Assembly: GCF_022919215.1 (NCBI RefSeq)
Contig: NZ_CP095046.1
Span: 4,206,501-4,270,500, forward strand
Direction of reading: 5' to 3'
Source: Hymenobacter cellulosilyticus
GTDB lineage: Bacteria; Bacteroidota; Bacteroidia; Cytophagales; Hymenobacteraceae
DNA length: 64,000 nucleotides
Shown here in pieces: positions 7,979-17,258 of this stretch (positions are counted from its first letter, which is position 1; every line of letters begins with the position of its first letter). Below the pieces are notes generated by a model. It searched no databases, was not told the origin of the DNA, and saw only the letters and a list, made by a program, of their open reading frames with translations. The translations under genes and the position numbers were made by a program.

Positions 7979-8580
7979 TTACCTGGTCGCCTCCACTCCG
8001 GCCCGCAACTCGGGCCAGAACTCCCGAAAGTCTGCCTCATAGGCCTCCTCTTCCTGCAGAAACGCTGCCGCCCCGTAGCCAGCACCGCCCCGCTGGGCAC
8101 CCGGCGGCTCAGTCCGTATAAGGCCCGCTCTAGCCCTTCCGGCTGGGCATATCCCGTCAGCCAATCGTCGCGGCGCATATACTGGAACATGTGCTGCAAA
8201 CGTTCAGGCAGCTCCGCCCGGCGAGCCTGCAGCAAGGCGTAGAGGCGCTGGGCAAAGGCGGGCAAGGGCTCGGCAGGATGAAAGTCAGAAAAGTCGCGGG
8301 CCAGCAGGTGGTCGTAGCCAACGTCGGCCACGACGCCGGCCCACTTGCCTAGGCCGGCTTCACGCAGGCGGGCGGTGGTGCGCCGCACCACGGGGTGCGT
8401 ATCGGTAAAGGAGTCGATGAAGCGGTGCAGGTGAATGCCACGCTGCACCGTGGCAGGATAAGCCTGCACCTGCGCCCGGCCCCGCACGGCCTCGGCGGCA
8501 AAGTTGCCGATGACCAGGTCTTCGTAGTCGCGTGTAGTGGCGGGTGAGCCGGAAAGCAGCAGGTGAGCAAGAAAATTCAT
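7979..8580 (-). CDS. acpH: Acyl carrier protein phosphodiesterase, AcpH-like (one frameshift)
   Basis: AcpH-type proteins remove the 4'-phosphopantetheine arm from acyl carrier protein. The start MNFLAHLLLSG at 8580 is the family's standard N-terminus, and the metal-binding HD-like pattern is visible in GIHLHRFIDSFTDTHPVV and DVGYDHLLARDF. A single missing G (C on the plus strand, run 8071-8074) breaks the frame after GAVLATG; restoring it continues AAAFLQEEEAYEADFREFW and ends at 7979, for 200 residues, which is normal for the family. The uncorrected frame runs to 7912 with no sensible sequence. The activity in Bacteroidetes homologues is by similarity only. Confidence 0.85.
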
Positions 8581-8698
8581 GGAGGGCAAAGTACTGGAAA
8601 ACTGCGGCAAGAGCTTTTGCAAAGCCCGACCGTAGAACCTTCCCCCGCCCCGGCCGTACTTCCTTGCACACCCTTACACTACCAAAACCCTAGATACT

Positions 8699-9205
8699 AT
8701 GGCCGAGCAAGTAGCCGTTAGCCACGATGTCACGAAGCTCGTGGAGCGCATCAAAGACATTAAAATAGCCATGATGACCACCGTGGAACCCAGCGGGGAG
8801 CTGCACAGCCGCCCGATGTACACCCACGAGCCCGAGGCCGACGGCACCCTGTGGTTTTTCACCGAAGGAGATTCCGCCAAGATTGACGAAGTACAGCAGG
8901 AGCGCCACGTAAACCTGGGCTACTCCAAGCCCGACCAGAACCTGTACGTGTCCATTTCCGGCACGGCCACCGTGGTCAACGACCGGCAGAAAATCAAGGA
9001 TCTGTGGAGCGAAGGCCTGCGCGCCTGGTTCCCCAAGGGCTCCGACGACCCGAATATCTCCCTGCTGCGCGTGGATATCAGCCGCGGCGAATACTGGGAC
9101 CAGCCCAGCAACGTGCTGGTACGCGCCTTTGGCTACGCCAAAGCCGTGGCTACCGGTGAGCGGTACCAGCCCACCGGCGACGAGCATACCAAGGTAAACC
9201 TCTAG
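8699..9205 (+). CDS. Pyridoxamine 5'-phosphate oxidase-like flavin-binding protein (general stress protein 26 type)
   Basis: A 168-residue soluble protein of the split-barrel flavin-binding fold. The pattern IKIAMMTTVEPSGELHSRPM, then GTLWFFTEGDSAKIDE and VNLGYSKPDQNLYVSISG is that of the Bacillus general stress protein 26 group, which binds FMN or FAD but lacks the full pyridoxamine phosphate oxidase site. The role is probably in redox or stress physiology; the substrate is unknown. It is divergent from the AcpH-like gene and has its own terminator at 9226-9256. Confidence 0.88.
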   Translation: MAEQVAVSHDVTKLVERIKDIKIAMMTTVEPSGELHSRPMYTHEPEADGTLWFFTEGDSAKIDEVQQERHVNLGYSKPDQNLYVSISGTATVVNDRQKIKDLWSEGLRAWFPKGSDDPNISLLRVDISRGEYWDQPSNVLVRAFGYAKAVATGERYQPTGDEHTKVNL

Positions 9206-9225
9206 GCGCCTGCGCCACCAAAGCA

Positions 9226-9256
9226 AAGGGCCGGAAGCAATTCCGGCCCTTTTTTG
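9226..9256 (+). terminator. Rho-independent terminator after the stress-protein gene
   Basis: AAGGGCCGGAA (9226-9236) pairs with TTCCGGCCCTT (9241-9251) around a 4-nt loop, followed by more T. Confidence 0.9.
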
Positions 9257-9314
9257 TTGTTTTGTCAGCCCTCCCCCGGCAAGACTTTTTTCGGCCGCTT
9301 CTCTGCTACTGCCC

Positions 9315-10007
9315 TTGCTTACCACCCTCACCATTTTCACGCTGCAACCCGGCACCACCCGCTGGGGCCTGGCTCAAATGGGCACCGCGCCCCGGCAGCT
9401 GCAGCGCGTAGCTGGTCTGCGCTTCTTTAAGATGCTAGGCAGCGGCTACGATTTTGGCTTGAAGCCCAACTTTCAGCGCTACGCCCTGATGGCTGTCTGG
9501 GAAACCATGGCTGCCGCCGAAACATTCTTTGCCACGCACCCGCTGTGGCTCAGCTACCAGCAGCATAGCACCGAAACCTGGACCGTGCAGCTCGCCCCGC
9601 TGAAAGCCCACGGCCTCTGGGACGGCCAGAACCCTTTCGACTATCACACTACTCCTGCCCCGGCCGACGGGCCGGTTGCCGTGCTTACCCGGGCTTCCAT
9701 CAAGCTCTGGAAAGCTCCGCAATTCTGGCGGGCCGTGCCCGCTACCAGCGCCGCCTTTGCCCAGGCGCAAGGGGTGCGGGCCGCCATTGGCCTGGGTGAA
9801 ATCCCGATTGTGCGCCAGGCCACTTTCAGCGTGTGGGAATCGGCGGTCAGCATGCAGCAATATGCTTACCGCGGGGCAGCACACAAGGGCGTAATTCAGC
9901 GTACCCGCCAGGAAAAGTGGTACGGCGAGGAGCTGTTTGCCCGCTTTCAGGTGCTGGGCGGCCAAGGAACCCTGGACGGCAAAAATCCACTGGAAGGTCT
10001 GGTATAG
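9315..10007 (+). CDS. CrtA-like spheroidene monooxygenase family protein
   Basis: This 230-residue protein resembles the CrtA family, which oxygenates carotenoids at C-2 in purple bacteria. Family-like segments are RFFKMLGSGYDFGLKPNFQ, YALMAVWE, VLTRASIKLWKAPQFW and QQYAYRGAAHKGVI. Hymenobacter relatives are pigmented with hydroxylated or oxygenated carotenoids, so a role in pigment modification is plausible, but no other carotenoid gene is in the window. The chosen start is a TTG at 9315, directly before LTTLTIFTLQPGTTRWG; no ATG gives a better N-terminus. A bidirectional terminator follows at 10044-10069. Confidence 0.75.
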   Translation: MLTTLTIFTLQPGTTRWGLAQMGTAPRQLQRVAGLRFFKMLGSGYDFGLKPNFQRYALMAVWETMAAAETFFATHPLWLSYQQHSTETWTVQLAPLKAHGLWDGQNPFDYHTTPAPADGPVAVLTRASIKLWKAPQFWRAVPATSAAFAQAQGVRAAIGLGEIPIVRQATFSVWESAVSMQQYAYRGAAHKGVIQRTRQEKWYGEELFARFQVLGGQGTLDGKNPLEGLV

Positions 10008-10043
10008 CCAGCCCCGCAGCAAGCAACTACGCTTCAGATACGC

Positions 10044-10069
10044 AAAAAGCCCGGCCAGCCGGGCTTTTT
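10044..10069. terminator. Bidirectional terminator between convergent genes
   Basis: AAAAAGCCCGGC (10044-10055) pairs with GCCGGGCTTTTT (10058-10069) across a 2-nt gap. It lies between the CrtA-like gene (+) and the secreted protein gene at 10090 (-). Confidence 0.88.
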
Positions 10070-10089
10070 GGCATCATACGCAGCATACA

Positions 10090-10623
10090 TTAGCTTCCGA
10101 TGGGGGCCGTCCGGGTAGTCGGCTGGGACTTCAGGACCTGCTTCATCTCCTTTTCCTTCAGCTTTTTGCACGTCAGCACCACTACGGCGTCGTTGCTCAT
10201 GGCATTTTCCTCGTAGCTCATGTGCACCTTCTTGCCGCTCCAGGCAAAGCGCTGGGCAAAGGCACTGCTGCGGGTGCCGGGGCCCGCCTTTTGCTGCAGG
10301 GCGGCCAGCATGGCCCGGCTATTGGCCAGCCCCTGGGTTTTGAGCAGAATCACGCTCAGCTTGCCCTGATAAAAGCCGTAGGTCACGTCGAACACTTCCC
10401 CCTCGCCAAGGGTTTTGGGCTCGGTTTTGCGGCGGTAGTAGCGCGTCTGTCCTGCTTTTTCGGCTAGGGCCAGGTCGCGGAAGGCGCTGGTGTCACTCTC
10501 AAAACGGGCACCCCGGTACCCATAGGTGTCGTCCAGGGCCTGAAGGCTGGCGGGGGCCTGCTGGGCCAATAGGGGCCCGGCCGTCAGCAGCAGCAGGCCG
10601 GTCAAGGTAGAGTAGAGCTTCAT
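10090..10623 (-). CDS. Secreted protein of unknown function
   Basis: A 177-residue protein with a clear signal peptide (MKLYSTLTGLLLLTAGPLLAQ) that directs it to the periplasm or beyond. The mature part (ALDDTYGYRGARFESDTSAF, later DVTYGFYQGKLSVILLK) looks like a small conserved Bacteroidetes domain used in several hypothetical proteins, but I cannot name it. I chose the ATG at 10623 over the one at 10632 because it sits directly before the signal-peptide core. It precedes the MuiA-family gene's 3' end in opposite order (both minus), separated by 140 bp. Confidence 0.7.
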   Translation of the reverse strand: MKLYSTLTGLLLLTAGPLLAQQAPASLQALDDTYGYRGARFESDTSAFRDLALAEKAGQTRYYRRKTEPKTLGEGEVFDVTYGFYQGKLSVILLKTQGLANSRAMLAALQQKAGPGTRSSAFAQRFAWSGKKVHMSYEENAMSNDAVVVLTCKKLKEKEMKQVLKSQPTTRTAPIGS

Positions 10624-10771
10624 TAAAGACAAATTAGAAGTAGCACAGAACGTCAGAAGTCGGCAATATAAGCGCTACAGTACCATTTGGCACACTCTAT
10701 TAAGCAGAACTATCCAAAAACACCACCCGACCTCCGCAAAGTACCCTGCCCCGCCTCATGCCCCCGCCCCG

Positions 10772-12334
10772 CTACCGGAATTTAGGCGAGGAAACCCGGG
10801 TTTCGTGCTTGATGATTTCCACCTTTTTGTCTTTGGGATAGTCAACCTGGAAGCTGAAGCGCAGCCGCTGACTGGCGCCCGGGGCCAGAGTCAGCACCCA
10901 GGTGAGCTTGCCGCTGCGTTCCTCCAGCTGGGCCCCGCTGGTGTCAATCACCTTCACCACAATTTCCTTTTCCTCCGAAATCGGGATCTGATCCAGCAGG
11001 CGCAGACGCACGGTGGTCGGGTGGTTGTTGCGCACGTTCAGCTCGTAGCTCAGGCGCACCCGGCGCTTGTCGCTCAGGGGCACGTCACCGCTGAAATCCT
11101 CCAGCTTGGCCCGGCCTACCACCAGCTGCTCATCATGGCCCAGGGCCACCTCCAGCGAGTCGTTATAGGCCCGCTCATTGAGTTCGGTGTCGCCCACGTA
11201 CGCGCCCTGGTGGTATACCTGGGCTTCTTCGGGCAGCTGTAGCCCCTGCCAGCCGGCTACCTTGGCCTGCAAAAACACGTGCTCCGACAGCCGCGGAATG
11301 GCCAGGTACTCGGGCCGGGCCCCCAGGCGCACGGGCGGCAGCGTCAGCTCCCGCCGGCCACCCACGGCCAGGCTCATCACCTCGGGTACCTCGTAGCGGG
11401 TGCCCTGGGTTACTTCCACCGGCTTGCCCTTGGCCGTGCCTTTCACCACAAACTGGTCGATGCGCCCCTCCCCAATATGGTCACCGCCCCGAAAGTCCAG
11501 CTCCCAGGGCGCCAGGTCCGGGCGCGACACGTCCTCGCCCAGGTTGTGGCGCATCAGCACCACCCGCACCCGCTCCCAGGGCAGGCCCGACTGGTTGCGC
11601 AGCAGCCCGTGGGTAATAAACTGTAGCTCCCGCCCGGCCGCGTCGGCGCGGATATCCAGCTTGGGCCACCACGGGCCGCGGCTCGACACGTAGTAGCGCA
11701 CCGTCAGCGGTACGGTCAGGGCGCGGGTGGCCCGCACCAGCACCACCATCCGGTTGTCGGCGCCGGTAGCGGCGGCCCGGGGCCGCAGCACGTTGGCCTG
11801 GGCCTGAAGCTCGGTTTGCCGGGTTTGCAGGCGGGTTGTTTCCAGCTGCATAGCCACCAGGCGGGTGCGCATCAGCGTGGCCCCGCGCATCACTTCAGCA
11901 CTCCAGTTGGCCTGGGTGCCCGCTGATAGGGTCTGGTTGGCCAGCAAAAACGCCTTTTCCTGCTCCAGTCCTTTCAGTTCCGCCTCAATCCGGCGCAACT
12001 CCTCATTGGTCCGGGCCAGGCTGTCCACGGCCGACTTATTCAGGGCCACCGGGCCAGCAGGCTCCTCGTCACTCGTGCCCACGCCCAGCACTTCAGCCCC
12101 TTCTCCCAGCTCAATTTCGAGCGTTTCGGGGTTGATTTTGGTCGAGAGTCCCACCAACGCCAGCCGGTTGAGGCCCGCGGTCAGCGGCACCCGTCCCTGG
12201 TGCTCCAGCGCCGTCCCGTTCAGATACACCGTCACGGCGGTTAGCCCCGGCCGCACTGGGGCCGGAACGGTTTGGGCTGCCCCGCCCAAGGCCATACACC
12301 AGCAGGAGAGCAGCAAAAAGTACTGTTTGATCAT
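10772..12334 (-). CDS. Mucoidy inhibitor MuiA family protein (DUF4140/DUF4139)
   Basis: A 520-residue secreted protein. A signal peptide (MIKQYFLLLSCWCMALGGA) is followed by the DUF4140 domain (VTVYLNGTALEHQGRVPLTA), a coiled-coil stretch around residues 100-190 (ELRRIEAELKGLEQEKAF and QLETTRLQTRQTELQAQ), then the DUF4139 beta domain (LTVRYYVSSRGPWWPKLDIR to the end DYPKDKKVEIIKHETRVS). The family is named after a Synechocystis mucoidy gene, and the molecular function is unknown. The start at 12334 was chosen because the open frame upstream lacks a signal peptide and this ATG begins one. It appears monocistronic. Confidence 0.88.
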   Translation of the reverse strand: MIKQYFLLLSCWCMALGGAAQTVPAPVRPGLTAVTVYLNGTALEHQGRVPLTAGLNRLALVGLSTKINPETLEIELGEGAEVLGVGTSDEEPAGPVALNKSAVDSLARTNEELRRIEAELKGLEQEKAFLLANQTLSAGTQANWSAEVMRGATLMRTRLVAMQLETTRLQTRQTELQAQANVLRPRAAATGADNRMVVLVRATRALTVPLTVRYYVSSRGPWWPKLDIRADAAGRELQFITHGLLRNQSGLPWERVRVVLMRHNLGEDVSRPDLAPWELDFRGGDHIGEGRIDQFVVKGTAKGKPVEVTQGTRYEVPEVMSLAVGGRRELTLPPVRLGARPEYLAIPRLSEHVFLQAKVAGWQGLQLPEEAQVYHQGAYVGDTELNERAYNDSLEVALGHDEQLVVGRAKLEDFSGDVPLSDKRRVRLSYELNVRNNHPTTVRLRLLDQIPISEEKEIVVKVIDTSGAQLEERSGKLTWVLTLAPGASQRLRFSFQVDYPKDKKVEIIKHETRVSSPKFR

Positions 12335-12788
12335 AAGGCACCCGGTAACATTCCGCAATAAGTTAGCCGGGCAAGTTGCACAACTTTTCCCCAGTGTAGC
12401 GCTTCCACCGGCCGTCTTTTCTCCTTGCCGGTTCGAAAACAAGACTTTGCCAAAGTAAAGTCCGGTTTACCGGACCGAAAACATGCGTTGCCTGAGGCAA
12501 AACACCATTTGACAGGCCTTACTCACGCCTTGCCGAGTCTTCGAAGGGCCTTGGCAAGCTTTTAAAGCCCCTCACTGAGCCTTTGTCATCACCGGACTAT
12601 CCTTTGGAACGACTTAGTGCCGTTGTGCAATGACTTGCCGGGCCTTTGTAATTACTTGTCGCCTCAAAACGCCCCCTCAACCGCCCTGCTTAACCGGCTC
12701 CCGCCCGCTAATCTGGCCGAGAATTACCCTTTCCCGGCAATTCCGCTTAATTTCGCCTGTTCAGCACCCATCAACTAATTGGAAGCCC
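12335..12788. other. Intergenic region between the MuiA-family gene and leuS
   Basis: This divergent 454-bp spacer has no gene I can support. It holds small hairpins: TTGCC/GGCAA (12488-12492 with 12496-12500) and CTTGCC/GGCAAG (12529-12534 with 12553-12558), and a weak -7-like TAATTTCG at 12748-12755 before leuS. The open frame upstream of the leuS ATG shows no conserved sequence. Confidence 0.5.
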
Positions 12789-15566
12789 ATGCCCGGCTAT
12801 TACCCCCAGGATATTGAGAAGAAGTGGCAAGCCCACTGGAAAGAGAATAGCACCTTCAAGGCCGACAACAACTCGGCTAAGCCCAAATACTACGTGCTCG
12901 ACATGTTCCCCTATCCCTCGGGGGCGGGCCTGCACGTAGGACACCCCCTGGGCTACATTGCCTCCGATATCGTGACGCGCTACAAGCGCCTGCAGGGCTT
13001 CAACGTGCTGCATCCCATGGGTTTCGACTCCTTCGGCCTGCCCGCCGAGCAGTACGCAATCCAGACCGGACAGCACCCCGAAAAGACCACCCGCGAGAAC
13101 ATTGCCCGCTACATCGAGCAGCTCTCGTCCCTGGGCTTCAGCTACGACTGGAGCCGCGAAGTCCGCACCTCCGACCCCTCGTACTACAAGTGGACGCAGT
13201 GGATTTTCCTTAAGCTGTTCAACTCCTGGTATAACCTCGACACCGACCGCGCCGAGCCCCTGAAAACCCTACTCGCCAAGTTTGCCGAAAACGGCAGCCA
13301 GGGCGTGCGCGCCGCCGGCGACGAAGAGGAACGCCACGATTTCACGGCCGGCCAGTGGCAGATGTGGAGCGAAAAGCAGAAGCTGCAGGCCGTTCACCCC
13401 TACCGTTTGGCTTATCAGTCAGATACTTACGTCAACTGGTGCGCCGGCCTGGGCACGGTGCTCAGCAACGACGAAGTAAAGGACGGCCTCTCCGAACGCG
13501 GAGGGTTCCCCGTGGAACGTCGGCTGATGCCCCAGTGGAACCTGCGCATTACGGCCTACGCCGACCGCCTGTTGCAGGGCCTCGACCACATCGACTGGCC
13601 CGAGGCCGTGAAGGAAATGCAGCGCAACTGGATTGGTAAATCCATCGGCGCAGAGGTCACCTTTGAGGTACAAGGCCACGAGCAGGCCCAGATCAAGGTC
13701 TACACCACCCGCGTCGACACCATCTACGGCGCCACCTTCCTGGTGCTGGCTCCCGAGCACGAGCTGGTAAAGGAGCTGACTACGCCCGGGCAGCAGGCCG
13801 AAATCCAGGACTACATCGACGCCACCAAGCGCCGCTCGGAGCGCGACCGGATGGCCGACACCAAAACCGTGTCGGGCGCTTTCACCGGCTCCTACGGTAT
13901 CAACCCGTTCAGCAACGAGCCCATCCAGATTTGGATTGCCGACTACGTGCTGGCCGGCTACGGCACCGGCGCCGTGATGGCCGTGCCCTCCGGCGACCAG
14001 CGCGACTACGTCTTCGCCAAGCACTTCAGCTTGCCTATCGTGCAGGTCGTGGATCAGCAGCAGATTGAAGAGCAGGCCGACCCAACCAAGGAAGGCAAGT
14101 ATCTGCACGGCCTTATCCAGGGCATGGGCTACAAGGAAGCCACTCAAACCCTGATTCAGCAGCTTGAGGAGCGCGGCATCGGGAAGGGCAAAACCAACTT
14201 CCGCATCCGCGACGCCATCTTCGGCCGGCAGCGCTACTGGGGTGAGCCCATCCCGATTTACTACAAGGACGGCGTGGCCTACGGCGTAGCCGAAGAAGAC
14301 CTGCCCCTGGTGCTACCCGAAATTGACGAGTACAAGCCCACCGAAACCGGCGAGCCGCCCCTAGGCCGCGCCAAGGACTGGAAGTACAAAGGCCAGTATG
14401 AGTATGAGCTGAGCACCATGCCCGGCTGGGCCGGTTCGAGCTGGTACTTCCTGCGCTACATGGACCCCACCAACAACGAGCGTTTTGTGGGCGAACAAGC
14501 CGAGCAGTACTGGCAGAACGTGGATTTATACCTCGGTGGTGCAGAGCACGCTACGGGTCACTTGCTCTACTCCCGCTTCTGGCACCTGTTTCTGAAAGAC
14601 CTGGGCCTAGTAACCGCCGCTGAGCCTTTCCAGAAGCTCATCAACCAGGGCATGATTCTGGGCCGCTCCAACTTCGTGTACCGTATCAACGGCACTAACA
14701 CGTTCGTAACCGCCGGCAAGAAAGACCAGCACGAAACCACCGCACTACACGTCGATGTGAACATCGTGAATAACGACGTTCTTGATGCGGAGGCTTTTAA
14801 AAAGTGGCGTCCCGACTATGCTTCAGCTGAGTTTATCCTCGAGGATGATGGCCGCTATGTGTGCGGCTGGGAGGTTGAAAAAATGTCTAAAGGCAAGTTC
14901 AACGTAGTGAGCCCCGATACACTGGTAGATCAGTATGGAGCCGACGCGCTACGTTTGTACGAAATGTTCCTGGGGCCCCTGGAACAGTATAAGCCCTGGA
15001 ACACTAACGGCATGAGCGGCGTGGCGGGCTTCCTCAAAAAGCTCTGGCGCCTCTATCATCCCCAGGACGGTGACTTCGCCGTAACGAACGAAGCGGCTAC
15101 GCCCGCCGAGTTGAAGGCCCTGCACAAGGCCATTAAGAAGGTGGAAGAGGACATCGAGAAATTCTCGTTCAACACCACCGTCAGCGCCTTGATGATTACG
15201 GTGAACGAGCTGACGGCCCTTGATTCGCACAAACGGGCCATCCTGGAGCCGCTCTGCGTTCTAGTTTCGCCCTACGCGCCTCACCTGGCCGAGGAGCTGT
15301 GGGTGAAGCTGGGCCACGAAGCAGGCAGCATCAGCTCCGCTTCCTACCCGGAGTTCAAGGAGGAGTTTTTGGTCGAGGATACTGTAAACTACCCCGTGGC
15401 CATCAACGGCAAAGTGCGCGAAACCCAGCAGTTTGCCGCCGCCGCTACCGCCGCCGAAATCGAAGCCGCCGTGCGCGAATCCGGTTTCCTGACGCGCTTC
15501 GCTGAGGGCAAAGAGCCCAAGAAGTTTATCGTCGTGCCCGGCCGCATGGTCAACGTGGTGGTGTAG
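12789..15566 (+). CDS. leuS: Leucine--tRNA ligase
   Basis: Leucyl-tRNA synthetase charges tRNA-Leu in the cytoplasm and edits mischarged products. The 925-residue protein starts MPGYYPQDIEKKWQAHWKE, the standard family opening. The class I signatures are HVGHPLGY (HIGH motif, about residue 49) and KMSKG (KMSKS motif, about residue 698). The CP1 editing domain lies around residues 270-480. The Bacteroidetes form with extra inserted segments is consistent with the length. An in-frame extension of 53 codons to 12630 was rejected because it is not protein-like and family members start at this methionine. A strong terminator follows at 15587-15622. Confidence 0.98.
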   Translation: MPGYYPQDIEKKWQAHWKENSTFKADNNSAKPKYYVLDMFPYPSGAGLHVGHPLGYIASDIVTRYKRLQGFNVLHPMGFDSFGLPAEQYAIQTGQHPEKTTRENIARYIEQLSSLGFSYDWSREVRTSDPSYYKWTQWIFLKLFNSWYNLDTDRAEPLKTLLAKFAENGSQGVRAAGDEEERHDFTAGQWQMWSEKQKLQAVHPYRLAYQSDTYVNWCAGLGTVLSNDEVKDGLSERGGFPVERRLMPQWNLRITAYADRLLQGLDHIDWPEAVKEMQRNWIGKSIGAEVTFEVQGHEQAQIKVYTTRVDTIYGATFLVLAPEHELVKELTTPGQQAEIQDYIDATKRRSERDRMADTKTVSGAFTGSYGINPFSNEPIQIWIADYVLAGYGTGAVMAVPSGDQRDYVFAKHFSLPIVQVVDQQQIEEQADPTKEGKYLHGLIQGMGYKEATQTLIQQLEERGIGKGKTNFRIRDAIFGRQRYWGEPIPIYYKDGVAYGVAEEDLPLVLPEIDEYKPTETGEPPLGRAKDWKYKGQYEYELSTMPGWAGSSWYFLRYMDPTNNERFVGEQAEQYWQNVDLYLGGAEHATGHLLYSRFWHLFLKDLGLVTAAEPFQKLINQGMILGRSNFVYRINGTNTFVTAGKKDQHETTALHVDVNIVNNDVLDAEAFKKWRPDYASAEFILEDDGRYVCGWEVEKMSKGKFNVVSPDTLVDQYGADALRLYEMFLGPLEQYKPWNTNGMSGVAGFLKKLWRLYHPQDGDFAVTNEAATPAELKALHKAIKKVEEDIEKFSFNTTVSALMITVNELTALDSHKRAILEPLCVLVSPYAPHLAEELWVKLGHEAGSISSASYPEFKEEFLVEDTVNYPVAINGKVRETQQFAAAATAAEIEAAVRESGFLTRFAEGKEPKKFIVVPGRMVNVVV

Positions 15567-15586
15567 TTTAGCTGGCAACTTATTAT

Positions 15587-15622
15587 AAAAAGCCCCGCTG
15601 GTTAGCTCCAGCGGGGCTTTTT
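15587..15622. terminator. Rho-independent terminator after leuS
   Basis: AAAAAGCCCCGCTGG (15587-15601) pairs perfectly with CCAGCGGGGCTTTTT (15608-15622) around a 6-nt loop. The A- and T-runs make it usable in both directions. Confidence 0.92.
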
Positions 15623-15626
15623 GCTT

Positions 15627-15810
15627 GTGTCATGGCGAGGCCGAAGGCCGTGGTCATCCGTCCTCTAAGGTGTGCTGAGCGTTCTTAAGTGAAAAGCCCC
15701 TTTCTACGGCGTGTAGGAAGGGGCTTTCTGGTAAAAAAACGTTTGTCACTAGCAGAGGACGGATTGACGCCGCTTGATACGCTGAATGTCGTGCCTCCTC
15801 GCAATGACAC
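15627..15810. repeat. MITE/REP-like palindromic repeat, copy 1
   Basis: This 184-bp unit begins GTGTCATGGCGAG and ends CTCGCAATGACAC, giving terminal inverted repeats. Inside is a hairpin, AAAGCCCCTT...AAGGGGCTTT, near 15693-15725. It aligns over its whole length with the reverse complement of 27038-27194, including TTAAGTGAAAAGCCC and AGAGGACGGATTG. It sits between convergent leuS and the efflux pump gene. No coding capacity is visible. Confidence 0.8.
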
Positions 15811-15828
15811 GTTAAGTTAGATCTTGTC

Positions 15829-17043
15829 TTACGCTACTACTTTCTGCTCTCGCGCCTTAACATTGCCTACCATCGTTCTAAAAATCAACAAGCTAGATAC
15901 AGCGCAGACGGTAATAGTGGCAGCCATAGGCAGAGCAGTATTGTTGGCTAGGGCACTGACGCTGATGGCTGCTAGGGCCCCGCAGCTATACATCAGCGTG
16001 CCCATCAAGGCCGAGGCGCTACCAGCCTGTTTGCCGTGATGCATCATGGCTCCGGCCGTGGCATTGGGCACGGCCAGCCCGACGCAGCCCACGGTGCAGA
16101 ACAGCGGAATGGCAATGCCATAGATTCCCAACCAACCCGTACTGGCCATCAACAGGAGCACCAGGGCCGCTCCGAGGTAAAACACCGTCACGGCCCGCAG
16201 AATCTGCTGGAAGGTAAAGCGCTTGAGCAGTAAGTTATTAACCTGTGAAGCGGTGATGATGCCCGCCGCGTTGAGGCCAAACAGGATGCCGAACTGCTGC
16301 TCGCTGAGCCCAAAGAGGTTCATGAACACAAACGAGGAGCCGGTGATATAAGTAAACATGCCGCCCTGTACCATGCCCGCCGTCAGGGCATAGCCCACAA
16401 ATTCCCGGTCGCGCAGCAGGGCTGCGTAAGTTTGAAACGAGTTGCGTACTGCCACCGGATTGCGCCGCTCGACGGGTAAGGTTTCGGGCAGTACCAGCAC
16501 AATGCACACCAGCGTAAGGGCAGCCAGCAGGGCCAGCAGGCCGAAAATATAGCGCCAGTCGAGGTGGGCAATGATAAGGCCGCCCACAGTAGGCGCCAGA
16601 ATCGGGGCCACGCCCATAATGAGCATAAGGGTGGAAAACACCTTGGCCGACTCATTCCCGTCGAACCGGTCACGCACAATGGCCCGGGCCAGGACCATAC
16701 CCGCGCAGCCGCCCAGGGCCTGCAGGAAGCGCACAACAATCAGGTTATCAACGGATGTGGCAAAGGCGCAGCCTACGGCAGCCAGCCCGTAGAGCAGCAT
16801 GCCGGCCAGCAGATTCGGCTTGCGGCCCAGTTGGTCAGCTAAAGGCCCGTAGAGCAGCTGCCCCAGAGCAATACCGATGTTATAAGAAGCCAGGGTAAAC
16901 TGTACCGCCGATATCGACACGCCAAACTCGCGGGCAATGGCCGGGAAGGCGGGCAGGTACATATCAATACTCATGGGCCCGAAGGCCGTGAGCAGGCCCA
17001 GCAGCAGAATCAGGCTGGTATGACCAGCGGCTTTTTTGGACAT
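15829..17043 (-). CDS. Bcr/CflA-family multidrug efflux MFS transporter
   Basis: This 404-residue inner-membrane protein belongs to the drug:H+ antiporter-1 group, which exports compounds such as bicyclomycin and chloramphenicol. The N-terminal LLGLLTAFGPMSIDMYLPAF is the hallmark of Bcr/CflA proteins, and GQLLYGPLADQLGRKP is the conserved loop 2-3 motif. Twelve membrane segments can be counted. The start at 17043 (MSKKAAGHTSLIL) fits the family. Substrate is not predictable. Its 3' end faces leuS across the repeat at 15627-15810. Confidence 0.92.
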   Translation of the reverse strand: MSKKAAGHTSLILLLGLLTAFGPMSIDMYLPAFPAIAREFGVSISAVQFTLASYNIGIALGQLLYGPLADQLGRKPNLLAGMLLYGLAAVGCAFATSVDNLIVVRFLQALGGCAGMVLARAIVRDRFDGNESAKVFSTLMLIMGVAPILAPTVGGLIIAHLDWRYIFGLLALLAALTLVCIVLVLPETLPVERRNPVAVRNSFQTYAALLRDREFVGYALTAGMVQGGMFTYITGSSFVFMNLFGLSEQQFGILFGLNAAGIITASQVNNLLLKRFTFQQILRAVTVFYLGAALVLLLMASTGWLGIYGIAIPLFCTVGCVGLAVPNATAGAMMHHGKQAGSASALMGTLMYSCGALAAISVSALANNTALPMAATITVCAVSSLLIFRTMVGNVKAREQKVVA

Positions 17044-17258
17044 TAAAGCAGAATGGAGGAGCTGACGGGCGCAAAGGTCGGCAGCAAATATGGCAAAGCC
17101 ATTGGTTGGGCTTGGCTGCCACTATTTTAGCCTCGCCCGGCGCCTATATAGCAAATTGGCTACCTCGACTCCTGCCTGCTGCTTCTGAGCCCTTCCTTCC
17201 GCCGGCTGCTGCTAAGTCTTGTCCTCAAGCAGTTGCTCCTAACAAACAAAAAACGGGA

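Noticed and set aside
12630..12788. Extended N-terminus for leucyl-tRNA synthetase
   Set aside because: Fifty-three extra codons show no conserved sequence, and LeuS proteins begin with the M-x-Y-x-P segment found at 12789.
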